Positions 11,201-18,365 are shown, counted from the first letter of the stretch. The stretch: DNA of 41,014 bases from Treponema sp. (GCA_016292805.1 JAEDFM010000018.1:1-41014); one strand, 5' to 3'. The notes: a model not told the origin generated them from the sequence alone. Program-made: numbers and translations.

Positions 11201-13538
11201 CTGCAAGTTGTAAGGTACAGCCTGTAGAATCTGTGTAAGTTCCATTATTTGTAAGCCTTGTATTAATTTTGTTTGTGGAAGAAGCTGCCGGAGTTAAGGT
11301 TCCATTTGTAATAGTTAAAGTGTCAAGCTGGTAAGGGGAGGTGAAGGTTGTAGTGCCTTCAGTATTTGCATTACCAATTGTTACATTGCCATTTGTTACG
11401 CCAGGTAATTCTACAGTTCCAATAATTGCAAGATTTGTAGAGTCTGTGTAAGTTGCATTTGTTACTGTAATTTTTTGTGTACCATTAACGGTGTTTGATT
11501 TTTTAAGAGTAAGATTATTGATTGTTATTTCAGCTGCTGTGTTTGTTACAGAACCGCCATCCACAATAAGTGTACCTGTGCTGCTATTATCGTAAGTGCC
11601 TGCAAAAGTATATGTGGCACCACCTGTTGAACTGTCTTTATCTTTTATGGTTCCATCATTTTTAATTATAAAGCTTGCTGGAAGATTAAGGGATGTTCCA
11701 ACCTGAATGGTACCGTTGTTGGTAATGGAGTAACCGGTGGCCAAGTCATTTCCAGAAGGATCTTTACCAGTTGATTTAGTGTATGTGCTATTTGTTTTTG
11801 TAATTTCATTTGCAACAAGATTTCCGGAACTGCCAATCAAAATTTCTGTGGAACCTGAATTATATTGTAAATCAAATTTATTTTGTACATTTAAGCTTCC
11901 ATAGATTGTAAGCTTTGTGTAAGGCTCTGAAGAATCTGCTGAATGTCTAAAACTATCTGCGTTTACAGTCTTATCTGCTGCAATAATAATATTTGTTCCA
12001 CTGTGAGTTTCGAATTGGCCTTCACAGGAGATATCTGTATTAATGTTGATTGTACCTATAACACCATCTGTTTTTGAACCACGATTAGGAGTCATAGATT
12101 TACATTTAATTTCACCACCAGTAATATTTACTGTAAAATTAGCTCTATTAAAATAATCATCATTACCTAAACAGTCTGAACTAAAATCTGTACAGTTAAG
12201 TGTGTTGCCAAGAGTAATATTAACATTTCCACCAAAGAAAAAATTCTTTACAGTAAGAGGCTTTTCTGTTGATGTATAAAAAGTAGTTGCAGTTTTTGAA
12301 CTATCATCTGTTTTGTTATAAAAACAGATGCTTTTTTTTGCAGTACCATCACCAGAGAAATCAAAATTTCCATTACGGAAATCTGCTGTATTTAAAAAAA
12401 CAGTTGCATTATTATCCTCAGAAGCAGAAGCTTTAAAGGTTCCTGTCGTACCATTTGTAAAGACTCCAGTAAACTGAACTTTATTTGTTCCACAATCTAC
12501 AGTACCGTTGTTTACAATTCCAACTCCAACTGTAATGGCTGGAACTGTATAAGTTTTGCCATCAGGAACAATAAGGGAACCAGAACCTGTAATTCTATTA
12601 TTTAGAGTAAAATCAGAATCAATTGAAAGGGTGCCTTCAACTGTAATTTTAGCTAAATCACCCATAGCAAGGCTTTTTACTAATATATTTTTTCCAGCAG
12701 CAATAGTCGGGTAATTTGTTAAACCGTCAGGAATGGCAACTTCGGCAGTTTCAGCAGGTACAGTACCTGTAGACCAGTTTGCATCATCTTCCCATACAGT
12801 GTCTTTTGCACCGGTCCAGATAGTCACATCAAGATTTTCAGCATTTGTATTGAAGCCTTTTCCGTTGTTTTCAACATTTCCTGTAACTTCTAGTTTACCA
12901 GTTTTGTCGCTACTATCAATTGTTACAGAACCGGTTCCAGAAGTTGCACCTGTAATAGTACCTTCAATTTTTAGATTTGCACCTTGTGTAATATTGATTG
13001 TGTGAGTCTGGTTATCGGAAAAATCAAAACCATTTTTAATAATAAAATTACCCTTTGTGGCATTTGAATCTGTAATGGTTAAATTTACAGGAAAGTTGCC
13101 GTTGTTGTTTAAAATAAGATCATTACATGTAAGGTTGTAGCCATTTAAATCTATTGTTACAGGGTATGCACCAGAAGTAACTGGGTAGGAATCGCCTTGT
13201 TCATAAGCCATGATAATTTTATCAACAGAAATATCTTTTTCCAGTTGTACTATAACTGTACATTCTCCTGAGAAGAGAATGTTGTCAGATAGAGTCATCT
13301 CTGGTGTAGAAGTAAGATATCCCCATGAACCATCAGGACTTTCTTTTTTCCAAATTGAATTAGAGTTTTCTCCGTCTACTTTAGAACTCCAGGTATAAGG
13401 TCCAAGAACATCACTTTTTGCGTTTTCATTCCATATGTACTTTTCGCTCCAAAGACTGTTTCCAAAACCAATCAGAGCTGCAAGTACTGCAATTTTGAGA
13501 AGATTTTTATGTCTGAAAATACGTAAAAAGTTCAACAT
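2250..13538 (-). CDS. Giant secreted surface protein, beta-helix-like repeats with C-terminal FlgD-type Ig domain
   Basis: This is a single uninterrupted 3762-residue frame (about 400 kDa). It begins with a basic stretch and a hydrophobic signal segment (KIAVLAALIGFGNS) followed by a likely cleavage near LWSEK. The bulk is low-charge and very rich in Thr, Asn, Ser and Gly, with endless short strands of the T-x-T-x-G-x-L-x type expected of right-handed beta helices or adhesin stalks. Three copies of a module with the pattern W-T-G...W...NW...P-G/D mark about residues 240, 908 and 2200. From about 2450 onward the sequence changes to Ig-like domains (for example VEFLYSEPVN, resembling SbsA-type Ig). 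The last ~90 residues (GNLKVIVMTLDGNVISYLE ... GLYFIRVIGEG) match the FlgD-Ig family seen at the C-termini of many large surface proteins. No autotransporter barrel is seen, so the secretion route is open. Adhesion or glycan contact is a guess. Alternative: S-layer-like filament. Confidence 0.85.
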   Translation of the reverse strand: MLNFLRIFRHKNLLKIAVLAALIGFGNSLWSEKYIWNENAKSDVLGPYTWSSKVDGENSNSIWKKESPDGSWGYLTSTPEMTLSDNILFSGECTVIVQLEKDISVDKIIMAYEQGDSYPVTSGAYPVTIDLNGYNLTCNDLILNNNGNFPVNLTITDSNATKGNFIIKNGFDFSDNQTHTINITQGANLKIEGTITGATSGTGSVTIDSSDKTGKLEVTGNVENNGKGFNTNAENLDVTIWTGAKDTVWEDDANWSTGTVPAETAEVAIPDGLTNYPTIAAGKNILVKSLAMGDLAKITVEGTLSIDSDFTLNNRITGSGSLIVPDGKTYTVPAITVGVGIVNNGTVDCGTNKVQFTGVFTNGTTGTFKASASEDNNATVFLNTADFRNGNFDFSGDGTAKKSICFYNKTDDSSKTATTFYTSTEKPLTVKNFFFGGNVNITLGNTLNCTDFSSDCLGNDDYFNRANFTVNITGGEIKCKSMTPNRGSKTDGVIGTININTDISCEGQFETHSGTNIIIAADKTVNADSFRHSADSSEPYTKLTIYGSLNVQNKFDLQYNSGSTEILIGSSGNLVANEITKTNSTYTKSTGKDPSGNDLATGYSITNNGTIQVGTSLNLPASFIIKNDGTIKDKDSSTGGATYTFAGTYDNSSTGTLIVDGGSVTNTAAEITINNLTLKKSNTVNGTQKITVTNATYTDSTNLAIIGTVELPGVTNGNVTIGNANTEGTTTFTSPYQLDTLTITNGTLTPAASSTNKINTRLTNNGTYTDSTGCTLQLADGATIDGTPASGSNYLPNLTVECLGSATFNCSNIINTLKAEILGGKALTFKTDTFQTVTNLSLSGSSITNTLSLTGSGNWKINIDDPNNASVKWVTIENSTANQSSLKQIFAEESFDNGNNTNWDFAITYKWTGAIDTAWENAANWTPENYGYPGSTTTAHNVLIPDGLAAAKYPVYTNITNKIKTLKIGESEGSAATLTLNANNLQVDDEDAGTADLSNYGTIIFTNAGRITDSSTTPVPIMDNAKGTVEYSTGTTFNITDYHNGTNETDYYNLVIKSGTWTIPTSTTGSNNNIKAKTSFTIESGATLIIENTSEVNSSFTNNGTIEIKEGTSENPTSVGFWGNFTNSLTGKVKQNNYTKIWISGSCGTVDDYGTWTFGTDADISFNMFPANSSFNVKSEAAATKNKYNLFIPYNAEHNITFKGFDSSNPMKISKWTDTGVTSESLSFDFQNVDFLDNGTTTGFTFNSNITASLGNLTFSDDATFAKKTTLATAGTITVETRKTITAQKDFEVTNGTVDLKGSITTTDVALKLNTVQVSNNASLSAKKITITGSIEPKTAADSSLWNLSLTTTGSSDDDTISVGSDTGAEISIGTDDKLFKDITLTTTNQNITFGENCKLHAAGTISATGKNVTFNNTIISNALVVDATEKVSLNGLKAISFTVSGTATTPTAVKYAGKVELSGTSDFIIDYPAVTTADAEFKLGGNFVLQDKTTPYTREGSIVPDVDYNSATPRTLKITTPLTSEIQLHKNVGSSDLKFKSVNFYSPVNFAAEGLTLYAETSNFAENSSLNTTNKFAISKHLEIGGTFTYSVDEQFNIPGNCTIDSTGNSTFEKGVAVGGSFTDDGIWETDADKGTITFIGSDAATFKAREKSTYNIVLNDSNKELTFIETKANVTKLTVTKAAALKFQCDANIETFSDTADSLKLEIGYIDASDSSNNKAAKVTINQLDGNTLNPKTAVINSELVFTQTSGVTLGSNDSEITIAGSITAADDITILGKLISVEVDEPNKATLPKITAGTDTDKAINFGSTPSDQVTYSGTNLYLNSPVNNKAQFSNSGTLTANQSFTNYGSATGTSSAVLNLKKDFTDNGTWESEETLVINGTGTQNFTPQSTDSTYSKILIQKADATDYEVIFTAANTLNATTVTIENNSKTNFNGPVSIETLNDVAASGSVTINGDGTISTATLNTTGYLTVTSAAGLTITNLTHTTGETNVNGKLTLAGDSTVGKITIAETNGELQGASGKTITVLGHWTNNGTFTANAGIVTFDGSIIIAGTSNFNTANMAGTISIKSANQYETLNIYNSSSTSQITFPAGSENVQTVTTKLSLKGNSAEKLLKLKSSSSTPITDTTEADCFYINFKGTITDTDESKNPDIQFVEMTNGYNASGEPDVHNYITTYNSVDSGNNYFWNFNGCEYTWTGTKNTDWFTAKNWNRNSVPGKNSIIFITEKVNGASVTNWPDLDNSTYPNGVSKVDMGLGEITIGQKAELHINTKDLKANKITNNGLVKIKGTNAAQTITGERVNNDGSTVEYYSGTTATPTINFAWGNEYANLLITDVTNNSSDLEISEELIIHNNTALSGKLAVTGTTTIETTENVSLTGSNNLAGGVVINKVNDAVLNNNGTFNLTQTAGADINTLTINSPVTLKTNVITTSSQTYNDEITLTKATELTVSNSTPADLLTINNKLSGSTYALAIDANTSFTSEEKVTAGYIKSAGTKDRTWTSTTNANLDSDLYIDCDTNKIIFDGNFTANNIYMYNGAVTVKSGKTLEALHNLAVWGAAYSATDKRYSDNNTRFEYYTDPTFSFAYAQDSKTTTFDSLAGSTIKVGNNFYLNGTNLPSVTLDLPANTSSKPELNTTDAVTEKQWGLPYAAIFNSAITGVTANTGYVTAAVEQGNTDNGGNNQNLQFEIPQIAQAYTVYDDVIYVEFTLPVENAHNEINTNLGAGATAESNGELSKGGLWYNNKEYRFHPVAYTDKDCTTELEASSEGVTSFYLKTIHTETNTAASYWNTDADGEYAYNQIATNPLESTDRNGIHHNITVDLSMLEGMFTSAKGHTMSSNYGINFEADGFTEAEGFTATQDKCSPVLLAVYTGQENHIPDSDIQPDYDAHNFVEFLYSEPVNIGNETTALKAEDGENNIQASATLGGITGAGVGTGITPATGKGLTIAGLAAFTDGRLNSGNKLDSSSPHSLYRNFSTSVSQSAEKQTNRIRVSIAGYVDGTIDGTHKNWIGYIDYSEMPANGSTVRAIENSYLTDTNGNSIDVKGTQTNHKIATEFKLNQGAKNETLNAIYGSWDTSAPVFSQIRKIRNDYADEYEIVPTGNGSVIDKLEFHILDNEENGNNTYFVFTHGWSQMLDAPDAEGYRYSLKPGFQAADKFGGSRAFANGAARTGGGIRYSSYYNMQSAFKFGIHSDAEPVYNFTAITPGATSSYFTGSSNDAYPIPSTDDNNYISLEISGSSYSYEVQFSISYDNTNAYITDLAGNRLQNALMSSIDRTPPDFDITLAPVGGNTHGNGELYIVFVKKLKLENISVGSYTHEKLVDVLPSIVQFGTINSSFTEDTSLKVESAQVYEPLTVTGTHKGDKEFTAFKLTLNRAVTLDDIKTKYIRIAFPASESEYSLDPFTLAAGARVTYIQDFDGISYLQMYKAHPLSDFAINVINPEYAYDPDYTGDNAASMMRSPDDENGSWAVHDWSKDQKNFGTLPYGGQINLITNTTSDGDSDDSNDAGVPATQSFTLYLSKAPTAESVSTHFNNDFDTKKRIWLPQVAGTPAFEPLSDVLNENFETVLHTAAPDFDEEKYPNRIQFNFNQKDYDWNSGDQIQFLFGLNGTSIMHNPDNTNDGSSYTGISSPIYALRTSNILNPDIQTLDLWSFKLKAVTSQRGGVSIYNNVINVLKGERTTIKVSMPRKGNLKVIVMTLDGNVISYLENSNNVSGDHIYTWNGTNKKGNMVARGLYFIRVIGEGIDETRKVMCINEK

Positions 13539-13549
13539 ATTTCTATATT

Positions 13550-13578
13550 ATTATACTAATTCTGTGTGCAGAATTCCA
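13550..13578 (-). promoter_or_regulatory. Possible promoter of the giant surface-protein gene
   Basis: A perfect TATAAT (13555-13550, minus strand) lies 11 nt before the ATG at 13538; the hexamer 17 bp upstream (TGGAAT) is a poor -35. No Shine-Dalgarno is present, so initiation on a very short or absent leader is likely. Confidence 0.4.
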
Positions 13579-13699
13579 TTTTTAAATATCGGTTGGTTTT
13601 GGAGGGTGGTTTAACAAAATCCTATGAAACTAATATAAAAAAAAGTTTGTTTTTGGAAAATTTTACAGTATATTTAAGGTATTAGAGGAGTTTTTCGAT

Positions 13700-14359
13700 A
13701 TGAGTAATTTAGACGTAAAAAAGGTTTTGCCATATATTTACGGGGCATTACTGGTAATCTGTGGAATACTTATTGTTTCAATTCCACAGTTCTGGATTCG
13801 CTTTTTTGTAGTTGTTTTTGGATTAGCTGCGATTGCATACGGTATTTATGAGTTTGTTCAGGTTAAAGATATTCCAGAAGACGCACCAAAATATAAAAAG
13901 TCAATTTTGATAAAGGCTAGTGTTTCTGTAGTTTTTGGTGTGCTTTCTGTTATAATTCCAGTTGCTGTAGCTGATACTTTGTGGAAGATTGGTGTATATC
14001 TGTTTGCCACTGGATTAATCATTGTTTCTGCACTGGGTTTTTATTCAGTATCTGTTCTTCAGGAAACTTCTCCAAAACGCAAACAGTATATTATTGAAAA
14101 TCTTGCTTTACTTGTAGTAGCAATTATTATGTTCCTTATTTCTCCAGATTCACTTGGAAAAACTATTATCAGAATTGTAGGTGTTATTGGAATTATTGCT
14201 GGTCTTTTATGGATTGTCATCACTGCAATTACAAAACCTGGCGTTACTAAGGATATTGTTGTAGAAGCAGAAAATGTTGATGTTACAGATGTGAAGGCCG
14301 AAACAACAGAAGAAAAGCCTGTAGAGATTACAGAAGAAAAATCAGACAGCAACCTGTAA
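13700..14359 (+). CDS. DUF308 / HdeD-like integral membrane protein
   Basis: The 219-residue protein has six hydrophobic segments in three helical hairpins (about 8-30, 33-52, 71-90, 94-115, 130-146, 153-175), the arrangement of the HdeD/DUF308 family, followed by an acidic cytoplasmic tail rich in Glu, Thr and Val (repeated TEEKPVEITEEK). HdeD of E. coli contributes to acid resistance, but the biochemical role of the family is unknown. A good ribosome site AGAGGAG lies at 13684-13690. It is transcribed divergently from the giant gene across 160 bp. Just after its stop a perfect hairpin overlaps the start of the next gene. The charged tail is longer than in typical family members as I remember them. 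Confidence 0.75.
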   Translation: MSNLDVKKVLPYIYGALLVICGILIVSIPQFWIRFFVVVFGLAAIAYGIYEFVQVKDIPEDAPKYKKSILIKASVSVVFGVLSVIIPVAVADTLWKIGVYLFATGLIIVSALGFYSVSVLQETSPKRKQYIIENLALLVVAIIMFLISPDSLGKTIIRIVGVIGIIAGLLWIVITAITKPGVTKDIVVEAENVDVTDVKAETTEEKPVEITEEKSDSNL

Positions 14360-14377
14360 AGACACAAAATCGTAAAT

Positions 14378-14418
14378 ATGGTATCTTTTTTAACTATGAA
14401 AAAGATACCATTATTTTT
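14378..14418 (+). terminator. Perfect 13-bp hairpin plus T-run enclosing a start codon
   Basis: Bases 14378-14390 pair perfectly with 14399-14411; the 8-nt loop TAACTATG carries the ATG at 14396, and TTATTTTTT follows. In form it is an AT-rich intrinsic terminator for the DUF308 gene, yet both possible ATGs of the next gene (14378 in the stem, 14396 in the loop) lie inside it. It may instead regulate translation or act as an attenuator. Confidence 0.6.
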
Positions 14419-15706
14419 TACAGCACTTCTTTTTGCTGTTCTTACATTAACAGGTTGTTCAGATAAAGTTATGGGATATTCTGTTGTTTTATGGAATATT
14501 CCTGAATACGAAATTCAGAGCGGTTCAGTTGTTCCTGTTTACATTAAATCAAATATTTCACATGTGTATGTAATAGGTACAAACAGTGGAGAAAAAATTG
14601 AAGTTCCATTGTGGCAGCTTACAGAACCAGTAAAAAAATCTAAATCAAAGAAAAATTCAGATAAGTATTCTGAATATGCAACTACTTATGCTTCTGTTAA
14701 GGTTGATGGCCTTCCAGCACGTGCAGAAGCTGTAAACACTGCAAAACAGGTATATCGTTTACGCAAAGGCGAAATCATAAAAATCCTTTATAAAGTAAAT
14801 GGTACAGCTCCAATGACTGGTGGAAAACCTTTGGAAGGAGACTGGTACAGAATTCTTACAAACAACGGAACTCAGGCCTGCTGTTTTTCTTATAACCTGA
14901 CTCTGTTCCAGACCGATGCCAGCGGAAATCAGACTGGTGGTGAAAAAATCGAAATCGAAGAAACAGTAGATACTTTGCTTGAAGAAAAAATTATTGGTAG
15001 GCCATGGTATCCAGATTCTTATAGCACAATGATTAACAGTGGAAGCATTGATCTTGCAAAACTTAAGCCTTCCTATAACTTCACAATTGATGAAGAAAAT
15101 AAAAAGGTTTCCCTTAATCTTGCTGGTATTCACGAAAGCTGGCTTTATGATGGATACACTCGCACTGGAGATAATGAATATACTCTTAAGGGAATTCCAA
15201 TCATCATTATTTATAAAAAACCTACTTTCATTGTTATTCGTTATACAGATGATTCTGGTAAGCCACAGGAAATCAATCTTGTTACAATTGATGAAGATTT
15301 GAATGAAATTATTGCAGCTGAAAAAACAAGACGCAGTCAAGCTTACTTGCAAATCTGGAGTCACGGTCCAATATATGAAAGCGACAGTTATGGAAAAATT
15401 TCTTTCAGCGAAGACAGTGCATTCCATTGGTCTAATTTCAAATTACTTGTTCCTTCTGTTATTGATAGATCTGCAAAGAATTCTGGCTCGGCTTCAGTAA
15501 AATATGTTTTGTCTAAGTCTCTTGCTAGTTCTTATGATGGAGTTCTTACATTCAAGTTCCAGGATATGGAAAATGAAGTAAACTTCCTTTACAAAGTTGA
15601 AGCAACTGGTTTGCGTCTTGAAGATGCAACTGGTGCTTCTATGAACGGCAATCAGGTGGTTGCCCGCGGCTCAAGCCCAATCATCATGTTCTTTAAGAAA
15701 AAATAG
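14396..15706 (+). CDS. SH3-domain lipoprotein
   Basis: The protein begins MKKIPLFF with a hydrophobic signal and a lipobox LTGC placing the lipidated cysteine at residue 21, so it should be a periplasm-facing lipoprotein. About residues 100-175 read like a bacterial SH3 fold (VKVDGLPARAEAV, RKGEIIKILYKV, GDWYRILTNNG), a fold that often contacts peptidoglycan or proteins. The remaining 260 residues contain beta-rich sequence I cannot assign. An upstream in-frame ATG at 14378 would add MVSFLT; I prefer 14396 because the signal peptide starts there, though neither ATG has a Shine-Dalgarno and both lie within a hairpin. It is followed by the ABC-F gene after 6 nt. Confidence 0.8.
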   Translation: MKKIPLFFTALLFAVLTLTGCSDKVMGYSVVLWNIPEYEIQSGSVVPVYIKSNISHVYVIGTNSGEKIEVPLWQLTEPVKKSKSKKNSDKYSEYATTYASVKVDGLPARAEAVNTAKQVYRLRKGEIIKILYKVNGTAPMTGGKPLEGDWYRILTNNGTQACCFSYNLTLFQTDASGNQTGGEKIEIEETVDTLLEEKIIGRPWYPDSYSTMINSGSIDLAKLKPSYNFTIDEENKKVSLNLAGIHESWLYDGYTRTGDNEYTLKGIPIIIIYKKPTFIVIRYTDDSGKPQEINLVTIDEDLNEIIAAEKTRRSQAYLQIWSHGPIYESDSYGKISFSEDSAFHWSNFKLLVPSVIDRSAKNSGSASVKYVLSKSLASSYDGVLTFKFQDMENEVNFLYKVEATGLRLEDATGASMNGNQVVARGSSPIIMFFKKK

Positions 15707-15712
15707 GTAATT

Positions 15713-17656
15713 ATGGCATTTGTACAGTTCTCTCAGGTATCTCTTGCTTTTGGTGATAGAGATATCCTTAAAAATGTAACAATTAATCTTCAGTCTGGCA
15801 GCAAGTTTGCGCTGACTGGTGCTAATGGAGCAGGTAAGTCAACCTTTATAAAAGTTCTTGCAGGGCTTACAAAACCAGATAGCGGTAACCGTGCAGTTCA
15901 AAAGGATTGCCGCATTGCTTATTTGCCACAGAGTGGATTAACTCATGCAGGTTGTACTTTGCGTGAAGAAGCAGATAAAGCTTTTGCGTTTGGTTATGAG
16001 CTTCAGCGTCAGATTGATGATATTGGAGACCAGCTGGCAAAGGGCGAAGGTAATACAGATGCCCTTGTTATGCGTCAGAGTGAATTGATTCAAAAGCTGG
16101 AAGATTCAGAATGGCACCGTCGCGAAGCAGCTGCAGAATCTGTTTTGCTTGGTCTTGGTTTTACCCGCAGTGATTTTGACCGCAATACTCAGGAGTTCAG
16201 CGGCGGTTGGCAGATGCGTATTGCTCTGGCCAAGGCTCTTATGCAGAATCCTGATATTCTTTTATTAGACGAACCTACAAACTATCTGGATATTGAAGCC
16301 CGTGGCTGGCTGGAAACATTCCTCCAGAATTTCCGGGGCGGTTTCCTTCTGGTAAGTCACGACCGCTACTTCCTTGATGTAACCGTTAATGAAGTTTATG
16401 AACTTTTTAATGGAGACTTAAAACGCTATACAGGAAACTTTTCTCATTACGAAAAAGTCCGGGAAGTTGAATTAAAAACTTTGATTGCTGAATATGAACA
16501 GCAGCAGCAGGAAATAAATAAACTGGAAGATTTTATTACCCGCTTTGGATATAAAGCTACAAAAGCGGCCCAGGCTCAGGAATATCAGAAGCGCCTTGAT
16601 AAAATGGTCCGCATTGAAATTCCAGAATCTCTTAAAAAAATCCATTTCAGTTTTCCTCCAGCTCCACATTCCGGCCGCTTAGTTTTGCGTTTGAATAATA
16701 TCTGCAAATCTTACGACGGCAGCCACAATGTTCTTAATAAGCTGGAACTTACCCTGGAAAACGGCGACCGTCTTGTAGTTGCAGGCCGTAACGGTGCCGG
16801 TAAATCAACTTTACTTAGAATTATTGCCGACCAGGATAAAAACTTTACTGGCGAAATTATTCCTGGTGCCGGAGTTCAGATTGGATACTTCAGTCAGGAT
16901 AATGCCGAAACAATTAAAGGCAAAGAAACAATTCTTGAATATCTGGAAGGTCGTGCCCCACTGGAACTTATTCCAAAGCTTCGGGATATGTTAGGCGCCT
17001 TCCTTTTCCGTGGCGACGATGTTTATAAATCCCTGGATGTGCTTTCTGGTGGAGAAAAATCCCGCATTGCTTTGCTTCAGCTTTTGCTCAGCCCGGTAAA
17101 CCTGCTTATTCTTGACGAACCTACAAACCACCTGGACATGCATTCAAAAGATGTTCTCCTTGAAGCTCTGAAAGATTTTGGCGGCACCGTAGTTTTCGTT
17201 TCCCATGACCGCGGCTTTATTGAACAGCTTGCCACAAGAGTTCTTGAACTTAAGCCTGGCGTTTTCAAAGCCTTCCCTGGCGACTACGCTTACTATATGG
17301 ATCAGATTGCGAAAGAGGAAGAAAGTCATCAGTCATCAGTCGTCAGTCATCAGAAAGTTGTTGAAGAAATCAGTAGTGTTAATTCCGAACCAGACGGAAA
17401 ATTAAGCTGGGAAGAACAAAAAAAACGAGATGCCGAAAAACGCAAGGCCGAAAAAGAAGTTGAAAAGCTAGAAAAAGAAATTGAAGAACTGGAAAGTAAA
17501 AAAGCTGAGCTTGAAGCTAAAATGGGTAATCCAGAAGTTTATTCAAACGGCGAAAAAGCAAAAGCGGTACAGTCAGAAATAGATTCTGTTTGTGCTCAAA
17601 TAGACCAAGCCACTGCTGGTTGGGAAGCAGCTTCTGAAAAATTAATGGAGTTCTAA
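15713..17656 (+). CDS. ABC-F ATPase (Uup/EttA/YdiF-like ribosome-associated factor)
   Basis: Two ATP-binding cassettes without membrane segments define ABC-F. Domain 1 has Walker A GANGAGKST (36-44), signature SGGWQMRIALAKAL and Walker B LLLDEPTNYLD; domain 2 has Walker A GRNGAGKST (about 359-367), signature SGGEKSRIALLQLLL and LLILDEPTNHLD. The linker between them (about 240-300) is the charged helical pair with GYKATKAAQAQ that enters the ribosomal E site in characterised members. After domain 2 a linker encoded by a 7-bp tandem repeat (about residue 538) leads to a Lys/Glu-rich coiled coil (about 560-640) as in Uup and YdiF types. Likely roles are relief of stalled translation or ribosome assembly; antibiotic protection is possible but not indicated. 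It runs into the methylase gene with 1 nt between stop and start. Confidence 0.9.
   Translation: MAFVQFSQVSLAFGDRDILKNVTINLQSGSKFALTGANGAGKSTFIKVLAGLTKPDSGNRAVQKDCRIAYLPQSGLTHAGCTLREEADKAFAFGYELQRQIDDIGDQLAKGEGNTDALVMRQSELIQKLEDSEWHRREAAAESVLLGLGFTRSDFDRNTQEFSGGWQMRIALAKALMQNPDILLLDEPTNYLDIEARGWLETFLQNFRGGFLLVSHDRYFLDVTVNEVYELFNGDLKRYTGNFSHYEKVREVELKTLIAEYEQQQQEINKLEDFITRFGYKATKAAQAQEYQKRLDKMVRIEIPESLKKIHFSFPPAPHSGRLVLRLNNICKSYDGSHNVLNKLELTLENGDRLVVAGRNGAGKSTLLRIIADQDKNFTGEIIPGAGVQIGYFSQDNAETIKGKETILEYLEGRAPLELIPKLRDMLGAFLFRGDDVYKSLDVLSGGEKSRIALLQLLLSPVNLLILDEPTNHLDMHSKDVLLEALKDFGGTVVFVSHDRGFIEQLATRVLELKPGVFKAFPGDYAYYMDQIAKEEESHQSSVVSHQKVVEEISSVNSEPDGKLSWEEQKKRDAEKRKAEKEVEKLEKEIEELESKKAELEAKMGNPEVYSNGEKAKAVQSEIDSVCAQIDQATAGWEAASEKLMEF
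17324..17351 (+). repeat. Four-copy 7-bp tandem repeat inside the ABC-F gene
   Basis: Units AGTCATC, AGTCATC, AGTCGTC and AGTCATC lie head to tail and encode the out-of-character linker SHQSSVVSHQ. Because 7 is not a multiple of 3, gain or loss of one unit would shift the frame and remove the C-terminal coiled coil while leaving both ATPase domains. Confidence 0.85.
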
Positions 17657-17657
17657 T

Positions 17658-18365
17658 ATGGAAAAAGCCCTTTACCTCATACCTGTAACTCTTGGCGAAA
17701 CTGAAATAAATCAGGTTCTTCCTTCTTACAACCACGATGTAATTGTAGAGATAAAACACTTCATCGTAGAAAATATCCGTTCGGCACGACGCTTCCTTAA
17801 AAAGGTGGAAAAGTCCATTGATATTGATGAACTTATTTTTTATGAATTGAACCGTCATACTGACCGTAAAATTATTGGAACTTACCTTGAAGCCCTTAAG
17901 GAAGGAAAACCAGTTGGAATTATTTCTGAAGCTGGATGTCCTGCTATTGCAGATCCTGGAGCTGATGTAGTTGCCATTGCACAGAGTCGCGGTTACAAGG
18001 TTGTGCCTTTGGTTGGTCCTTCTTCAATTATTATGTCTGTAATGGGCAGTGGTTTTAATGGTCAGAGTTTTGCTTTTAACGGGTACCTTCCTGTAGAGGT
18101 TCCACAAAGAATTAAGGCATTAAAAAAACTGGAATCTAAAGTCTGGAATGATGACCAGACTCAGTCCTTTATAGAAACTCCTTACCGCAATGCAAAAATG
18201 ATAGAAACAATTTTAAGTGCACTTCGTCCTCAAACTAAGCTTTGTATTGCTGCTGGAATTACCTGCCCTGAAGAGTACATTAAAACAAAAACTGTAGAGC
18301 AGTGGAAAAAAGAAAAGGTTCCAGAACTGGGGAAAATTCCCTGTATTTTTGTTTTAGGCAAATAG
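17658..18365 (+). CDS. RsmI-like tetrapyrrole-methylase-fold methyltransferase (short form)
   Basis: The 235-residue protein belongs to the RsmI/tetrapyrrole methylase superfamily: it starts LYLIPVTLGETEINQVLP, has the SAM-binding loop ISEAGCPAIADPGADVV (about 92-108), LVGPSSIIMSVMGSGFNG and a late FIETPYRNAKMIE. Classical RsmI methylates the 2'-O of C1402 in 16S rRNA and begins GTPIGNL; this shorter version, which I associate from memory with Bacteroidetes genomes, lacks that opening and the C-terminal extension. Its target is therefore less certain, although an rRNA role fits its position directly after a ribosome-associated ABC-F gene, 1 nt apart. Confidence 0.82.
   Translation: MEKALYLIPVTLGETEINQVLPSYNHDVIVEIKHFIVENIRSARRFLKKVEKSIDIDELIFYELNRHTDRKIIGTYLEALKEGKPVGIISEAGCPAIADPGADVVAIAQSRGYKVVPLVGPSSIIMSVMGSGFNGQSFAFNGYLPVEVPQRIKALKKLESKVWNDDQTQSFIETPYRNAKMIETILSALRPQTKLCIAAGITCPEEYIKTKTVEQWKKEKVPELGKIPCIFVLGK

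Noticed and set aside
14759..15427. 222-codon minus-strand frame
   Set aside because: Antisense to the SH3 lipoprotein gene, Phe/Ile/Asn-rich with no recognisable domain or ribosome site.
17324..17351. CRISPR-like array from the AGTCATC units
   Set aside because: Units are 7 bp, contiguous, in frame within a gene and have no spacers. No CRISPR array was seen anywhere in the window.
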